Shown here piece by piece: positions 44,079 to 52,917 of a stretch of 64,000 nt of DNA. The translations under genes were made by a program, and so were the position numbers. The notes below the pieces were generated by a model. It worked only from the letters and a program-made list of their open reading frames with translations, was not told the DNA's origin and made no database searches. The stretch covers positions 2,205,746 through 2,269,745 of the forward strand of contig NZ_UHHW01000002.1 in NCBI RefSeq assembly GCF_900460345.1, read 5' to 3'. How positions within the stretch are numbered: position 1 is the stretch's first letter; each line of letters opens with the position of its first letter. The stretch is from Trueperella pyogenes (GTDB taxonomy: Bacteria; Actinomycetota; Actinomycetes; Actinomycetales; Actinomycetaceae).

Positions 44079-46559
44079 GTGGACAAGCTACTTACAAACC
44101 TCCCGGATCTGCCAGTTGCGCGCGGGCTAGGGGCGATCCTGGCCGCGACAGGCAACATCGTCATCACTGCGCCGCCCGGTTCTGGCAAGACGATTCTTGT
44201 GCCAGTGGCGATGGCCAGCCAAGCAAAAACTAGCAAAGTTATTGTTGTTCAGCCGCGGCGAGTGGCGGCGCGGGCGGCGGCACGCAGGATCGCATACCTG
44301 ATCGGCGAGCAGGTTGGCGGGCAGGTCGGCTATCGGGTGCGCGGCGAAACGAGGCCAGGTGCCCGCATCGAGATGGTGACCCCCGGTGTGATGCTCCGAA
44401 TGATGCACCGCGATCCGGAGCTGGCCGGGGTCGGCGTCGTCATCATCGACGAGATCCACGAACGCGACCTCGACACCGATCTGGCGACGGCCTTTGCGCT
44501 CGACATTCAGGAGACGCTGCGGCCAGACCTGCGGATCGTCGCCATGTCCGCAACCCTTGAGGCGGCGCGCTTCGGCGAACTTCTTGGCGGGCAGGTCGTG
44601 GACATTCCGGGCGCGATCCACCCGGTGGACGTGCAGGAGCGACTCGGTCCGCTCGCCTTGACCGACGTCGGATACGGGGTCACCGTGAGCCGTGACTTCC
44701 TCACGCACGTGGCTCGCGTAGTACAAGATGCAGTGGTGAGCCGACCCGATGTCGGATCCGTACTCGTGTTCGTGCCGGGCGCAGGCGAGATCGACAAGAT
44801 GCGCGCATTGTTGGCGGGTTCGCCGTTGCCGGTGATGGCGCTGCACGGGTCGATGCCGGCGCGCGAACAGGACCGCGTGCTCGCCGGTGGGCAAGATCGG
44901 ATTATCGTGGCGACGTCGCTCGCGGAGTCTTCCTTGACCGTGCCAGGTGTGCGGACCGTGGTCGATTCGGGGCTCGCGCGCGAGCCGCGCTTCGACCCCC
45001 GGACGGGGATATCTGGGCTGGTCACCGTCCATGCGTCGCGGGCGCGGATGGATCAGCGCGCTGGGCGAGCCGGGCGCGAAGGACCTGGACGCGCGTGGCG
45101 CTGCCTGGGCTATGCGCGCGCAGTGGAGTTCTCCGAACCCGAGATCCTCGTAGGCGACGTGACCGGCGCGAGCTTGCAGGCCGCCGCGTGGGGCAACCCC
45201 AAAATGGCCGGATTGCGCCTACTCGATTTCCCTAAACCTGCGGCCGCGCAGGCGGCAGAGCGGACGCTCGTGGCGATCAACGCCGTGGTTGGCGAGCCGG
45301 GTGGCGGGTTGAACGGTGAGTCAGCTGCGCTGGCTGGCGCGGCTCATCTCGCGCCGGGAACAGCTACTCCGCACGGGCGAGCCCTCGCCACATTCCCACT
45401 TGCGCCCCAGCTTGGGCACGCCCTCATCGCGGGCGCGAGCGTCGTCGGGCAACGGCGAGCCGCCGAGATCGTCGCCCTACTCTCCCTCGATTCCCGAGCA
45501 CCGGGTGCAGACCTCGCCGCGCACCTGCGTGCCGCCCGGTCCGATCGAGACTGGGTTCGGGAGACAACACGACTCATGACGCTGCTCGCCGACGCGCGGA
45601 CGACCGGCGCCAATCCCGCACGGGCGTTCGCCGGAGGTGTGGACGACGCGCTCGGCGTCGTCGTGACGATGGCATACCCGATGTGGGTGGCGCGGCGGCG
45701 CGGCAAGGGATACCTGCTGGCGAACGGTGCGGGAGCGGTGTTGCCGGCGGGCTCGCCGCTGGAAGGCCAGGAGTGGCTGGCCGTGGCGGAACTGGGCGAG
45801 GCGCAGGGGCGGGCAGACGCGATGATCCGGGCGGCGGTGCCAGTGGCGCAGGAGGATGCGCTCGCGTACGGGCCGGAGATGACCGAGCGGGTCGAGACGG
45901 CGGTGACCGGCATGAACGTCAAGGGAACGCGGGTGCGGGCCCTGGGGGCGATTGAGCTGAGCTGCGGGCCAGTCACGCTGACGCCCGAGCAGGTGGCGCA
46001 GGCGCGGGTGCGGGAGATAGCGCGGATCGGCGTCGGGAAGCTGGGGTGGACCGAGGCGGCGACGGCGCTGCGTGTGCGGATGGCGTTTCTACACGTAGCG
46101 GCGGGGGAGCCGTGGCCGGACGTGTCGGACGAAGCGCTGGCGGCTCGCGCGGACGAATGGTTGACGCCACTGCTCAGAGCTGGGCGGCCGGATCTGCTGG
46201 CCGGACTGCGGGCGTTGCTGCCCTGGCCGGAGGCGGCGCGGCTAGACGAGCTTGCGCCAGAGCGCATCACGACGCCGACCGGCAGCGCGCGTGTGGACTA
46301 TTCCTCAGGCAAACCGACCGTGCGCCTGAAACTGCAGGAGTGTTTCGGGTGGATCGACACGCCGCGGCTGGCCGGAGTGCCGGTGACGCTCGAGTTGCTT
46401 TCGCCTGCGCAACGGCCGCTGGCAATCACCGAGGATCTGGCGTCGTTCTGGGCAGGACCCTATCGCCAGGTGCGGGCGCAAATGCGCGGGCGCTACCCGC
46501 GCCACCCCTGGCCGGAAGACCCGCTGACCGCGGAGCCGACGCGGCGGGCTAAACACTGA
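44079..46559 (+). CDS. hrpB: ATP-dependent RNA helicase HrpB
   Basis: An 826-residue DEAH/RHA-group helicase. Motifs: Walker A APPGSGKT, DEIHERDLDTD (DEIH form), SATLEAAR, then LAESSLTVPGVRTVVDSGLAR and DQRAGRAGREGPG (motif VI), followed by the HA2-type helical region and the HrpB C-terminal domain that ends HPWPEDPLTAEPTRRAK. HrpB has a weakly defined role in RNA processing. The start is GTG at 44079, two bases after the TetR stop. The gene has very high GC, which suits the host chromosome. Confidence 0.93.
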   Translation: MDKLLTNLPDLPVARGLGAILAATGNIVITAPPGSGKTILVPVAMASQAKTSKVIVVQPRRVAARAAARRIAYLIGEQVGGQVGYRVRGETRPGARIEMVTPGVMLRMMHRDPELAGVGVVIIDEIHERDLDTDLATAFALDIQETLRPDLRIVAMSATLEAARFGELLGGQVVDIPGAIHPVDVQERLGPLALTDVGYGVTVSRDFLTHVARVVQDAVVSRPDVGSVLVFVPGAGEIDKMRALLAGSPLPVMALHGSMPAREQDRVLAGGQDRIIVATSLAESSLTVPGVRTVVDSGLAREPRFDPRTGISGLVTVHASRARMDQRAGRAGREGPGRAWRCLGYARAVEFSEPEILVGDVTGASLQAAAWGNPKMAGLRLLDFPKPAAAQAAERTLVAINAVVGEPGGGLNGESAALAGAAHLAPGTATPHGRALATFPLAPQLGHALIAGASVVGQRRAAEIVALLSLDSRAPGADLAAHLRAARSDRDWVRETTRLMTLLADARTTGANPARAFAGGVDDALGVVVTMAYPMWVARRRGKGYLLANGAGAVLPAGSPLEGQEWLAVAELGEAQGRADAMIRAAVPVAQEDALAYGPEMTERVETAVTGMNVKGTRVRALGAIELSCGPVTLTPEQVAQARVREIARIGVGKLGWTEAATALRVRMAFLHVAAGEPWPDVSDEALAARADEWLTPLLRAGRPDLLAGLRALLPWPEAARLDELAPERITTPTGSARVDYSSGKPTVRLKLQECFGWIDTPRLAGVPVTLELLSPAQRPLAITEDLASFWAGPYRQVRAQMRGRYPRHPWPEDPLTAEPTRRAKH

Positions 46560-46570
46560 GTTCTCACCGA

Positions 46571-46649
46571 TTTCTCAGTACTTTCCGACGCTCGTCGGTA
46601 CGTTAAACGGCGTTTGCGGGGACGACAACCGGAGTTAGGTACTGAGAAA
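46571..46649. repeat. Dispersed palindromic repeat, copy R1
   Basis: 79 bases just downstream of hrpB with perfect 11-base arms TTTCTCAGTAC/GTACTGAGAAA. The middle contains TTAAACGGCGTTT and GGGGACGACAACCGG, both shared with other copies. Belongs to the six-copy family described in the findings; it may serve as a terminator. Confidence 0.7.
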
Positions 46650-46713
46650 CAGGTGCCGAGAGGCGCGAGAAACAGGTGCGGATCACTCGGATCCGGGCGG
46701 TAGGATGGGCACC

Positions 46714-48012
46714 ATGCGCCTGCCCCTGCCCGTCCGCGTCACGGACCACGAACCCCTCCTCGACTGCAGCTATTTTGACGCCGGACTATGCCGATCCTGC
46801 ACCCTCCTCAAAACACCACAGGACACTCAGCTCGCGGGCAAGCAGGCACTCGCGGAGTCCCTTCTCGCGCCGTTCGCAGGCCGCGCGGATGTGTGGGAGG
46901 CGCCCTGGGCGTCGTCGCGGGTAGCATTCCGCAACAAGGTTAAGCTGGTGGTCACGGGCACGGCGACGAAACCGAACCTAGGAATCATTGGGCCAGGTGG
47001 GCGTGGGCAGGATCTGCGCGACTGCCCGCTGCCTACGCCAGGCATCCAGCTAGCCACTCCCGCGCTCGCCCAGTTCATCGCCGAATGTGGATTCAGGCCC
47101 TATGACCACATGAGCGACCGGGGCGTGCTGAAATTTGTGATCGTCACCGAGTCGCCGACGGGCGAGCTGATGATCCGGTTCGTTGCGCGGCGTCGCGGAG
47201 TGCGCGGGATGCTCTTCAAGATGCTCGGCCGCCTGCGGGAACTTGTGCCCGCCGCACGAGTGGTGTCGCTGAATGTGCAGCCGGAACGCAAGGCCGTGCT
47301 CGAGGGCTCGGAGGAGATCCCTATCTCGGCGCAGAGCACACTGCCCATGACCCTCGACGTCAGCGGCCAACCCCTCACCTTGAACCTGCGCCCGCAGTCC
47401 TTCTTTCAAACCAACACTGACGCCGCCCAAGTGCTCTATTCGCGCGCGGTTGAGTGGGTTCACGACGTCGTTGGGTCAAGCTCTCGCAGGAGTGGCAGTT
47501 TGCGCGGGGCGGCTAAGCCGGTGACCGCGTGGGATCTGTATTGCGGCGTTGGCGGATTTGGGTTGGCGCTCGCGGGCGCGGGCATGCGGGTGATCGGCGT
47601 GGAGGCGCAGGAACAGGCGGTGGGAGCTGCCCGGAAGTCTGTGGAGGAGATGCGCGCAGCCGGCTTGGATGTGGAGGCTGATTTCGTCGCCGCTGATGCG
47701 ACCGAATGGGCGCGCGCGGAAAGTTCGCGGCAGGGCGCTGGTCTGGGCGTTATGCGGGCCGGAGGGCTGGGCGCGGGGCCGGACGTCGTCGTCGTGAATC
47801 CGCCTAGGCGCGGTATTGGGCGGGATTTGGCGCAGTGGATAGCGGGATCGGGTGTGGATACGGTGCTGTATTCCTCGTGCAATGCGCGGTCTATGGCGGC
47901 AGACTTGGCGGCAATGCGTGACTTTGAGGTGGTCAAAGCGCAGGTAGTGGACATGTTTGCGCATACGGAGCACTTTGAGACGGTGGCGTTGCTCAAGCGT
48001 GCGCGCGGGTAG
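46714..48012 (+). CDS. rlmC: 23S rRNA (uracil-5-)-methyltransferase RlmC-like
   Basis: A protein of about 432 residues. The N-terminal iron-sulfur Cys motif is LDCSYFDAGLCRSC, as in RlmC rather than RlmD. The SAM-binding domain has DLYCGVGGFGLALAG and VVVNPPRRGIGRDL, and the catalytic Cys/base motif is YSSCNARSMAADL. It would methylate uracil 747-like sites of 23S rRNA using SAM. A Ser/Arg/Gly-rich insertion (about residue 250) interrupts the domain before DLYCGVGG. TAGGAT at 46701-46706 puts a -10 box seven bases before the ATG at 46714, so this transcript may be leaderless; ATG at 46705 is an alternative. Confidence 0.88.
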   Translation: MRLPLPVRVTDHEPLLDCSYFDAGLCRSCTLLKTPQDTQLAGKQALAESLLAPFAGRADVWEAPWASSRVAFRNKVKLVVTGTATKPNLGIIGPGGRGQDLRDCPLPTPGIQLATPALAQFIAECGFRPYDHMSDRGVLKFVIVTESPTGELMIRFVARRRGVRGMLFKMLGRLRELVPAARVVSLNVQPERKAVLEGSEEIPISAQSTLPMTLDVSGQPLTLNLRPQSFFQTNTDAAQVLYSRAVEWVHDVVGSSSRRSGSLRGAAKPVTAWDLYCGVGGFGLALAGAGMRVIGVEAQEQAVGAARKSVEEMRAAGLDVEADFVAADATEWARAESSRQGAGLGVMRAGGLGAGPDVVVVNPPRRGIGRDLAQWIAGSGVDTVLYSSCNARSMAADLAAMRDFEVVKAQVVDMFAHTEHFETVALLKRARG

Positions 48013-48053
48013 GGGTATTTCAGCTCTCGGTGCTGGCCTTGCCCCGCTTGTTG

Positions 48054-48124
48054 TCAGTACCTTCCGACGTTCGTCGGTGCGTTAAACGGCGTTTACAGGG
48101 ACGAGAACCGACGGAAGGTACTGA
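48054..48124. repeat. Dispersed palindromic repeat, copy R2
   Basis: 71 bases between the converging rlmC and lipocalin genes. Perfect 13-base arms TCAGTACCTTCCG/CGGAAGGTACTGA, with an inner GTTAAACGGCGTTTACAGGG block shared with other copies. In this position it can act as a two-way terminator. Confidence 0.75.
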
Positions 48125-48176
48125 GGAATGCGGTACTGAAGAATTTCGCGGAGCCGCAACCCGTGTCACGGGGTTC

Positions 48177-48701
48177 CTAGTCGCGGTCGGCATCCTCGAC
48201 GAGGTCGTCGGTGACCACGCGGCCGTCGTGAACCGGGCGGATCAGCTTATCGAGCTGGAAGCCTTGCGCCCGCGCCTCAGCGAGGTATTCGGCCAGGGTC
48301 TCCTCGGCGATCTGTGGCTCGCGGGCGAGCACCCAGAGATTTTCGTGGTTGGGTGTGCCGACGAGCGCGACCTGGTAATCGGCGTCGATCTTTAGCACCC
48401 AATAGTCGCCGGAGGTGAACGGGATCCAGCGGATATATTTGGGTAGGAAGTTCACGGTGAGCTGGCCGGGCTCGCCGTCGACAGGTGTGGCTTCGGCAAT
48501 TGCCTGTCCGGGTGCGCCGTCGTTGTCGAAGGACCGGTTGTCGACGCGGATCTTGCCATTCTCTTTGAGCGAGTAGTGAGCCGTGATGTTGGTGGCATGG
48601 ACGTCCTCCCATTTGAGGGGTAGCCGTGCGATTTCGTACCACAGGCCGAGGTACTTTTCGAGATCGAGGTGTTGTACTGAGTGTACGACGCGTTCCGTCA
48701 T
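48177..48701 (-). CDS. Lipocalin family protein (Blc-like)
   Basis: A 174-residue lipocalin. The N-terminal signature is LDLEKYLGLWYEIARLPLKWE (GXW box), followed by eight-strand barrel segments (HYSLKENGKIRVDNRSFDNDG and VNFLPKYIRWIPFTSGDYWVLKID) and the family's LWVLAREPQIAEET motif. Blc-type lipocalins bind lysophospholipids or fatty acids. No signal peptide or lipobox is present in this form, so the protein may be cytoplasmic. The ATG at 48701 follows GGAGGAATCAAC. Confidence 0.9.
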   Translation of the reverse strand: MTERVVHSVQHLDLEKYLGLWYEIARLPLKWEDVHATNITAHYSLKENGKIRVDNRSFDNDGAPGQAIAEATPVDGEPGQLTVNFLPKYIRWIPFTSGDYWVLKIDADYQVALVGTPNHENLWVLAREPQIAEETLAEYLAEARAQGFQLDKLIRPVHDGRVVTDDLVEDADRD

Positions 48702-48716
48702 GTTGATTCCTCCATT

Positions 48717-48790
48717 CAACGACGCCGGTTTGAGCCCAACGACGCCGGTTATCAGTACCTTACCCCGATCGTCGTCACTTAGCGCCGTTT
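48717..48790. repeat. Tandem 14-mer and half copy R3 of the palindromic repeat
   Basis: CAACGACGCCGGTT occurs twice (48717-48730 and 48737-48750), 20 bases apart. It is followed by a left half of the dispersed repeat (TCAGTACCTTACCCCGATCG and then TTAGCGCCGTTTAGGCGG, 48752-48790). The right arm is missing, so this copy looks truncated, probably by the insertion of the neighbouring repeat at 48813. Confidence 0.55.
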
Positions 48791-48812
48791 AGGCGGCACA
48801 AAACAACTTCGA

Positions 48813-48934
48813 AAGAACTCTGAAACAACTTAAAAGAACTTTTTTGGCGATTTAATGCGGTTTTCTGGCTGTTGGGAGGAGTTTGTTGGGCAGCAAGTTG
48901 TTTCAAAGTTGTTTAAACAACTTTGAAACAACTT
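48813..48934. repeat. Direct repeat flanking the Schlafen-like gene, copy 1
   Basis: 122 bases immediately upstream of the AlbA_2 gene that recur, about 85% identical, at 50729-50852 just after the gene. Both begin AAGAACT(C/T)TGAAACAACTTA, contain TTAATGCGGTTTTCT and end in the palindrome with core AAGTTGTTTAAACAACTT. Half-sites AACAACTT also occur just upstream (48802). Together they bracket the 1.75-kb gene. Confidence 0.75.
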
Positions 48935-48943
48935 AGTTATACT
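48895..48943 (+). promoter_or_regulatory. 40-nt perfect palindrome overlapping the promoter of the Schlafen-like gene
   Basis: 48895-48934 is a perfect 40-base palindrome made of nested AAGTTGTT and AACAACTT half-sites (core AAGTTGTTTAAACAACTT). TATACT at 48938-48943 is a good -10 box and the ATG at 48950 is six bases downstream, so the mRNA is probably leaderless and the palindrome occupies the -35 region. This fits an operator for strong repression, perhaps by the gene product itself, which has a winged-helix-like C-terminus. Confidence 0.65.
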
Positions 48944-48949
48944 GGATGT

Positions 48950-50701
48950 ATGGAAAACACATCTCCTTCCCAAGAACTGTCTGCGATGAGCCTCCCTGAG
49001 GTAGTGAGCTCGGCGCTACGCGCGATTGTGGAACAGGGTATGACCGCGGATTCCCAAGAAAGCCAGGTTCTTGATTTTAAAGAAGATCCTGCAACAGCTG
49101 CATTGGGAAGCATGAACCCCGATAGCAAGCTCATCGAAGTCTTGCTGAAAGCCGTGATTTGCATGGCTAACGGTAACGACGGCGATTCCTTTGTTGTGCT
49201 CGGAGTTAAAGACAAGATTGCAGGTGTGGCCGCTCTTGCAGGCACAGAGCGAGATGCTGAGTGGCTAAGAGGGAAGGTCTATTCAGGGACAAGGCCAGGG
49301 CTCGACGTCGGCGTCGAGGAATTTTATGTCCAGGGAAAGAGGCTGTTGCTCATTCGGATTCCACGACCCTTGCGTGTCTACTCTCGTACGAAAGGTGAGT
49401 CTTGGTATCGGGAAGGTTCCAACTGTCTCGTTATGACGGAGGAGAAACGTAGCAGGTTGGATTGGGAACGGCGCAACCCGGATTTCACTGCCAAGCCGGC
49501 GAATGCTGGGGAGGCGGACCTCGATTCAGGTGCTCTCGAACATGCGCACCAATTGCTCGCTGCAAAGAGAGCTGCGATGGGCTCAATGGATATGCCAGAC
49601 ACCAACCAAGGTCTCGTTCGGGAACTTGGCTTGGTTGATAGTAACGAGAAGTTGTTACTTGCTGGGGAAATTCTTCTTGCTCGTCCTGCTGGTGGCAAGG
49701 TGGCTGTCCGACATTTGTACTACCCATTTCCTGGAGCCGAGCCACGAGTGCGAGAGCTCAACAGTTCCTTAGTGAGCTTATTCGGGGAAGTTCAGCTGTT
49801 GATTGATTCGCATGCAAGCCAGGAGGTTGCGCGTGTAGACCTTGGTCAGGGGCAGGAAGTGCCGATTCCGGCCTTTCCTCGGCAGGCGGTTGATGAGGTT
49901 GTCTCCAATGCTCTCCTACATCGGGATTGGGTAGCGGCCGGTGCGATCGTTATCAAACAAACTCCACGGACACTGACCGTGATTTCTCCGGGTGGATTTC
50001 CTCCTTCGGTAAGTGAGTCGAATTTGTTGACGACTCGGTCTGTTCCACGCAATCCGACACTCATGGATGCAGTGAGGCGATTAGGGTTGGCGGAAGAATC
50101 GTCGCGTGGCTTCGATCGAATGTGGGTGTCGATGTTAGCAAGTGGCAGGCGGGCGCCTGTTGTTAAAGTGTCGGAGTTTGATGTATCTGTCACGTTGGAC
50201 GCAGGTAATCCTGATTTGCAATTTGTGCAGGGTCTTGCGACGATGGCGGAAGCCGGCGTCGATATCCGTCAATCCGTTAACGCCCTCATCGTCCTTCGGT
50301 ATCTGGTCGACTATCCGGGGGTTGACTGGAAAGTATTAACTGAGAAGCTGCAGACCAACGACCTTGAGACTCGTGAGAACGTTGATTGGTTGGTGGGTAA
50401 CGGGATTATCGAGAAAGTCGGTGATCGCTTCGACGAGTGGACGTTGACGCCAAAGCTGCGCAAGCTCTTTAATGCAACGAACATGGGTGCTACCAGGAGT
50501 GAGGCCGAAAAATGGATCCGCCAGCATTTGGCCGAGGGTGCAGCACTTACTGCACGCGAGATTTCGAACCAACTGAATATTTCCACCGCTGATGTCACGA
50601 AACTCCTTAGAGGCCTGCGCGCCGAAGGTGTGGCGATGATTGACGCCGAAGGCCCGCAACGCGGATCGAATACTCGTTGGGTTGCCCGAACAAGGAATTG
50701 A
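48950..50701 (+). CDS. Schlafen/AlbA_2 domain ATP-binding protein
   Basis: A protein of about 583 residues. The N-terminal part (about 35-175) is a Schlafen AlbA_2 domain: VLDFKEDP, FVVLGVKDK, GVEEFYVQGKRLLLIRIPRP and YREGSNCLVM. The middle contains VDEVVSNALLHRDWVAAGAIVI, SPGGFPPSV and RNPTLMDAVRRLGLAEESSRGFDRMW, the usual ATP-binding domain of these proteins. The C-terminal 200 residues look like winged helices (LTAREISNQLNISTADVTKL). Such proteins are transcription regulators or immune/defence ATPases. It stands alone, between direct repeats, beside a broken transposase. ATG at 48950 preferred; an upstream in-frame ATG at 48923 lies in the palindrome. Confidence 0.85.
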   Translation: MENTSPSQELSAMSLPEVVSSALRAIVEQGMTADSQESQVLDFKEDPATAALGSMNPDSKLIEVLLKAVICMANGNDGDSFVVLGVKDKIAGVAALAGTERDAEWLRGKVYSGTRPGLDVGVEEFYVQGKRLLLIRIPRPLRVYSRTKGESWYREGSNCLVMTEEKRSRLDWERRNPDFTAKPANAGEADLDSGALEHAHQLLAAKRAAMGSMDMPDTNQGLVRELGLVDSNEKLLLAGEILLARPAGGKVAVRHLYYPFPGAEPRVRELNSSLVSLFGEVQLLIDSHASQEVARVDLGQGQEVPIPAFPRQAVDEVVSNALLHRDWVAAGAIVIKQTPRTLTVISPGGFPPSVSESNLLTTRSVPRNPTLMDAVRRLGLAEESSRGFDRMWVSMLASGRRAPVVKVSEFDVSVTLDAGNPDLQFVQGLATMAEAGVDIRQSVNALIVLRYLVDYPGVDWKVLTEKLQTNDLETRENVDWLVGNGIIEKVGDRFDEWTLTPKLRKLFNATNMGATRSEAEKWIRQHLAEGAALTAREISNQLNISTADVTKLLRGLRAEGVAMIDAEGPQRGSNTRWVARTRN

Positions 50702-50728
50702 GTGTTCGCAGGACCGTTCACAACAACT

Positions 50729-50852
50729 AAGAACTTTGAAACAACTTAAAAGAACTTGTTTCTGGCGAGTTAATGCGGTTTTCTAGCTGTTGGAAGGATT
50801 TCGGCGGGCGGCGAGTTGTTGCGAAGTTGTTTAAACAACTTTGAAACAACTT
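50729..50852. repeat. Direct repeat flanking the Schlafen-like gene, copy 2
   Basis: The downstream copy of the 48813 repeat. It ends with a degenerate version of the 40-base palindrome (50813-50852); the right half is intact and the left arm carries three changes. No gene follows it in the same direction, so a promoter role is doubtful here; it may be a duplicated target or remnant of the event that moved the gene. Confidence 0.75.
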
Positions 50853-51009
50853 GCCCTCTCGAAAAACTTGAGGTCGCGGCGTCTCCGGAGTGGCGTTTTG
50901 GCTTTCGCAGAGACGGAATCTCGTAGATCGCCGAGGCGTCACCCATCCCCAACACGAAGGGGAACGCGGGAGCACAAGCCTTCCTGCCGAGGTAAGGAGA
51001 GAACACTGG

Positions 51010-51147
51010 ATCGTGGATGGGGCGATGTCTTTTCCATCGGCACTTTGGGCAATACCAGCGTTGTGTGCCAGAGGAATTTTTGCCGTTTTTCTTCATCGAT
51101 TGACTACATAACGGACAGCTACGGGCGCGGGAACTAAGGGGTTTCAC
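51010..51147 (-). pseudogene. N-terminal fragment of an IS1249/IS256-like transposase
   Basis: The minus-strand frame starting at 51147 reads ARSCPLCSQSMKKNGKNSSG, then TQRWYCPKCRWKR: the two-CxxC zinc ribbon found at the N-terminus of IS1249-type transposases. After this the sequence no longer matches and the catalytic part is missing, so only the first 45 codons survive. The upstream sequence at 51190-51245 weakly resembles the shared block of repeats A and B (CCCGCACCGAA), hinting at a common element family. The gap 50853-51430 holds this remnant and no other gene. Confidence 0.55.
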
Positions 51148-51430
51148 TCCATGTATATATCCGCACGAAAGTCAAGCAAGGTCTGACTCTAAGCCCCGCG
51201 ACCTAAAAGACCCCGACTTTACCGCATGCCCGCACCGAAAAGTCCAAGTTTAAGCAACGCTTTTGTCTATTAACCCCATCCAGGTTTCTGCATATAAGCG
51301 CCCCAGGAATCATTCAGTTGATGCCTTCCGCGCGGCCTGCCCAGTTGGCGGCAGAGGAGTGTATAAAAATGTCCACGAGGAATAGGATCAGACCGTTCGA
51401 GCTAGGTAATTGGGAGGAGGAGATTAACAA

Positions 51431-51727
51431 TTGGCGCAAGCAATAGGCGTCCACGCGTTAGTGGAACGATTCGACCGCGAAATATTTGCCAAATTATCGC
51501 CCGTATCTTGTGACCTCATTGAAGGAGACCGTTTCGCAGCTGAGCCTGCGATGGAGATAGATGATTTTCTCCAGTTTTCTTTTGTTGACGGTGTGCATTT
51601 ATCTGATGATCTCCTTGATATGACTGAGACGAGTGTGCGTGGCGGGTGGGATCCTGATCTCGCTGAGCACACGTTGATGTGGGTGGCTAAGCATAGAGAG
51701 CGTAATTCTTTGCTCTCCAACGTGTAG
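51431..51727 (+). CDS. Small hypothetical protein
   Basis: A 98-residue acidic protein without known domain; no membrane segment. GGAGGAGGAG lies 8 bases before the TTG at 51431, which is what makes it likely to be real. A 25-residue reading frame (51369-51446) starts after TATAAAA and overlaps the beginning; it might be a leader peptide. The gene has lower GC than core genes and belongs to the accessory patch with the transposase remnant. Confidence 0.45.
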   Translation: MAQAIGVHALVERFDREIFAKLSPVSCDLIEGDRFAAEPAMEIDDFLQFSFVDGVHLSDDLLDMTETSVRGGWDPDLAEHTLMWVAKHRERNSLLSNV

Positions 51728-51793
51728 CTAGCACCCCAAAAATTATTCTTCCCTCACATCCCTTATGGTGTAGGGGTTTTGTTTACCCAAATT

Positions 51794-51815
51794 GACCCCT
51801 TGGTGGGTCGTTTTT
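51794..51815 (+). terminator. Possible terminator after the small hypothetical gene
   Basis: A 5-bp stem GACCC/GGGTC around TTGG-type loop is followed by TTTTT (51811-51815), about 65 bases after the stop of the 98-residue gene. The stem is short, so this is weak. Confidence 0.35.
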
Positions 51816-51838
51816 GTTGCCCAAAGGAGGCAAAGTTA

Positions 51839-52090
51839 ATGTTTCGTAAGTACCCACCTTTCCTCATGACGCTCGCCCCTGAGACTCCGGGAGGGTCTGG
51901 CGGCCAAGACAATGAATTTGCCGAGGCAGAACAGGACACAACTGCTGCTACTGCTACGGAAGATAGCAATGAAGATGAGGTTGACGTCGATGACGGCGAA
52001 GACAATGTAGAATGGACCAGGAACGTTCACGGCGCTCTTCCCCGCGCGAGCGGGAAAAATCTGATAGTTCGAGTTGCGAGAAACAGGTAA
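51839..52090 (+). CDS. Small hypothetical protein, acidic
   Basis: An 83-residue protein beginning MFRKYPPFLMTLAPETPGG, then a very acidic low-complexity middle (EDSNEDEVDVDDGEDNVEW) and a short basic end. AAAGGAGG precedes the ATG at good spacing. No domain is recognised. The combination of a short conserved-looking start and an acidic tail resembles small phage or plasmid proteins, but I cannot assign it. It is the last ORF of the accessory patch; nothing is seen between it and the nitroreductase gene. Confidence 0.4.
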   Translation: MFRKYPPFLMTLAPETPGGSGGQDNEFAEAEQDTTAATATEDSNEDEVDVDDGEDNVEWTRNVHGALPRASGKNLIVRVARNR

Positions 52091-52230
52091 GAGTTGATTC
52101 GAAAGGTACCTGAAATGGCCAGCCTTATCGTTTAACAGCACGGCACCACAGATCACTGATACACCACGCTAACGGAGGCCAGCACTGTGCGGCCGCCCCG
52201 CCCGGCACCGCCGCCGCGTTATCATGAAGT

Positions 52231-52917
52231 ATGGATTTTTCTGAAGTATTGCGCTCAAGAGTCAGTGTTCGCGCCTATCTGGACAAGCCGGTGGAGCCGG
52301 ATGTTTTGGCTGCGGTGCTAGACGATGCCAGGCATTGCCCGTCGTGGTCTAACGCGCGGGGTTATCTCCTTGCGCTGGCACAGGGGGAGCGTTTGACGCG
52401 TCTCAAAGAGGCCTATGTGGAGGCATGGACGCAGTCGTTGTCGGGTGATTTTCCGCCTACCGATTTTAATACTCGCATGCGCTATCCCGGAGAGTTGCGT
52501 GATCGGCAGGTTGCCAACGGTAAGCGCTACTATGCACACCTTGGAGTCGCCCGCGGTGACCGCGAGGCCCAGAACGCTTGGCAGCGGCGAAATCTTGAGT
52601 TCTTTGATGCCCCGGTTGTTGGTTTTGTTTTCGTGCATCGCCAGATGCTGCCTTTTTCGGCCCAGGATGCGGGAATTATGCTCCAGACCCTCATGCTTTC
52701 CGCCACCGCCCACGGGCTAGGAACAGTAGGCTTGGGTACTCTGACGACGTGGCGTCACCCTGTCGATACCGAGTTTGAGATTCCGGAAGATTACGCTCTG
52801 ATTACTGGCTTCGCGTTGGGTTACCCGGATCCCGATGCGCATATTAACGCCTTCCGTGCGGAGCATCCGCAGATTTCGATGGCTCGCCCGCTCGTTACAG
52901 AACCAGGCACCGAATGA
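52231..52917 (+). CDS. Nitroreductase family protein
   Basis: A 228-residue FMN-dependent oxidoreductase. The family start is MDFSEVLRSRVSVRAYLDKPVE, followed by ARHCPSWSNARGYLLALAQG (flavin contact region) and MLQTLMLSATAHGLGTVGLGTLT. It reduces nitro groups or quinones with NAD(P)H. The stop codon overlaps the start of the macro-domain gene in an ATGA, so both are translationally coupled. Confidence 0.92.
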   Translation: MDFSEVLRSRVSVRAYLDKPVEPDVLAAVLDDARHCPSWSNARGYLLALAQGERLTRLKEAYVEAWTQSLSGDFPPTDFNTRMRYPGELRDRQVANGKRYYAHLGVARGDREAQNAWQRRNLEFFDAPVVGFVFVHRQMLPFSAQDAGIMLQTLMLSATAHGLGTVGLGTLTTWRHPVDTEFEIPEDYALITGFALGYPDPDAHINAFRAEHPQISMARPLVTEPGTE

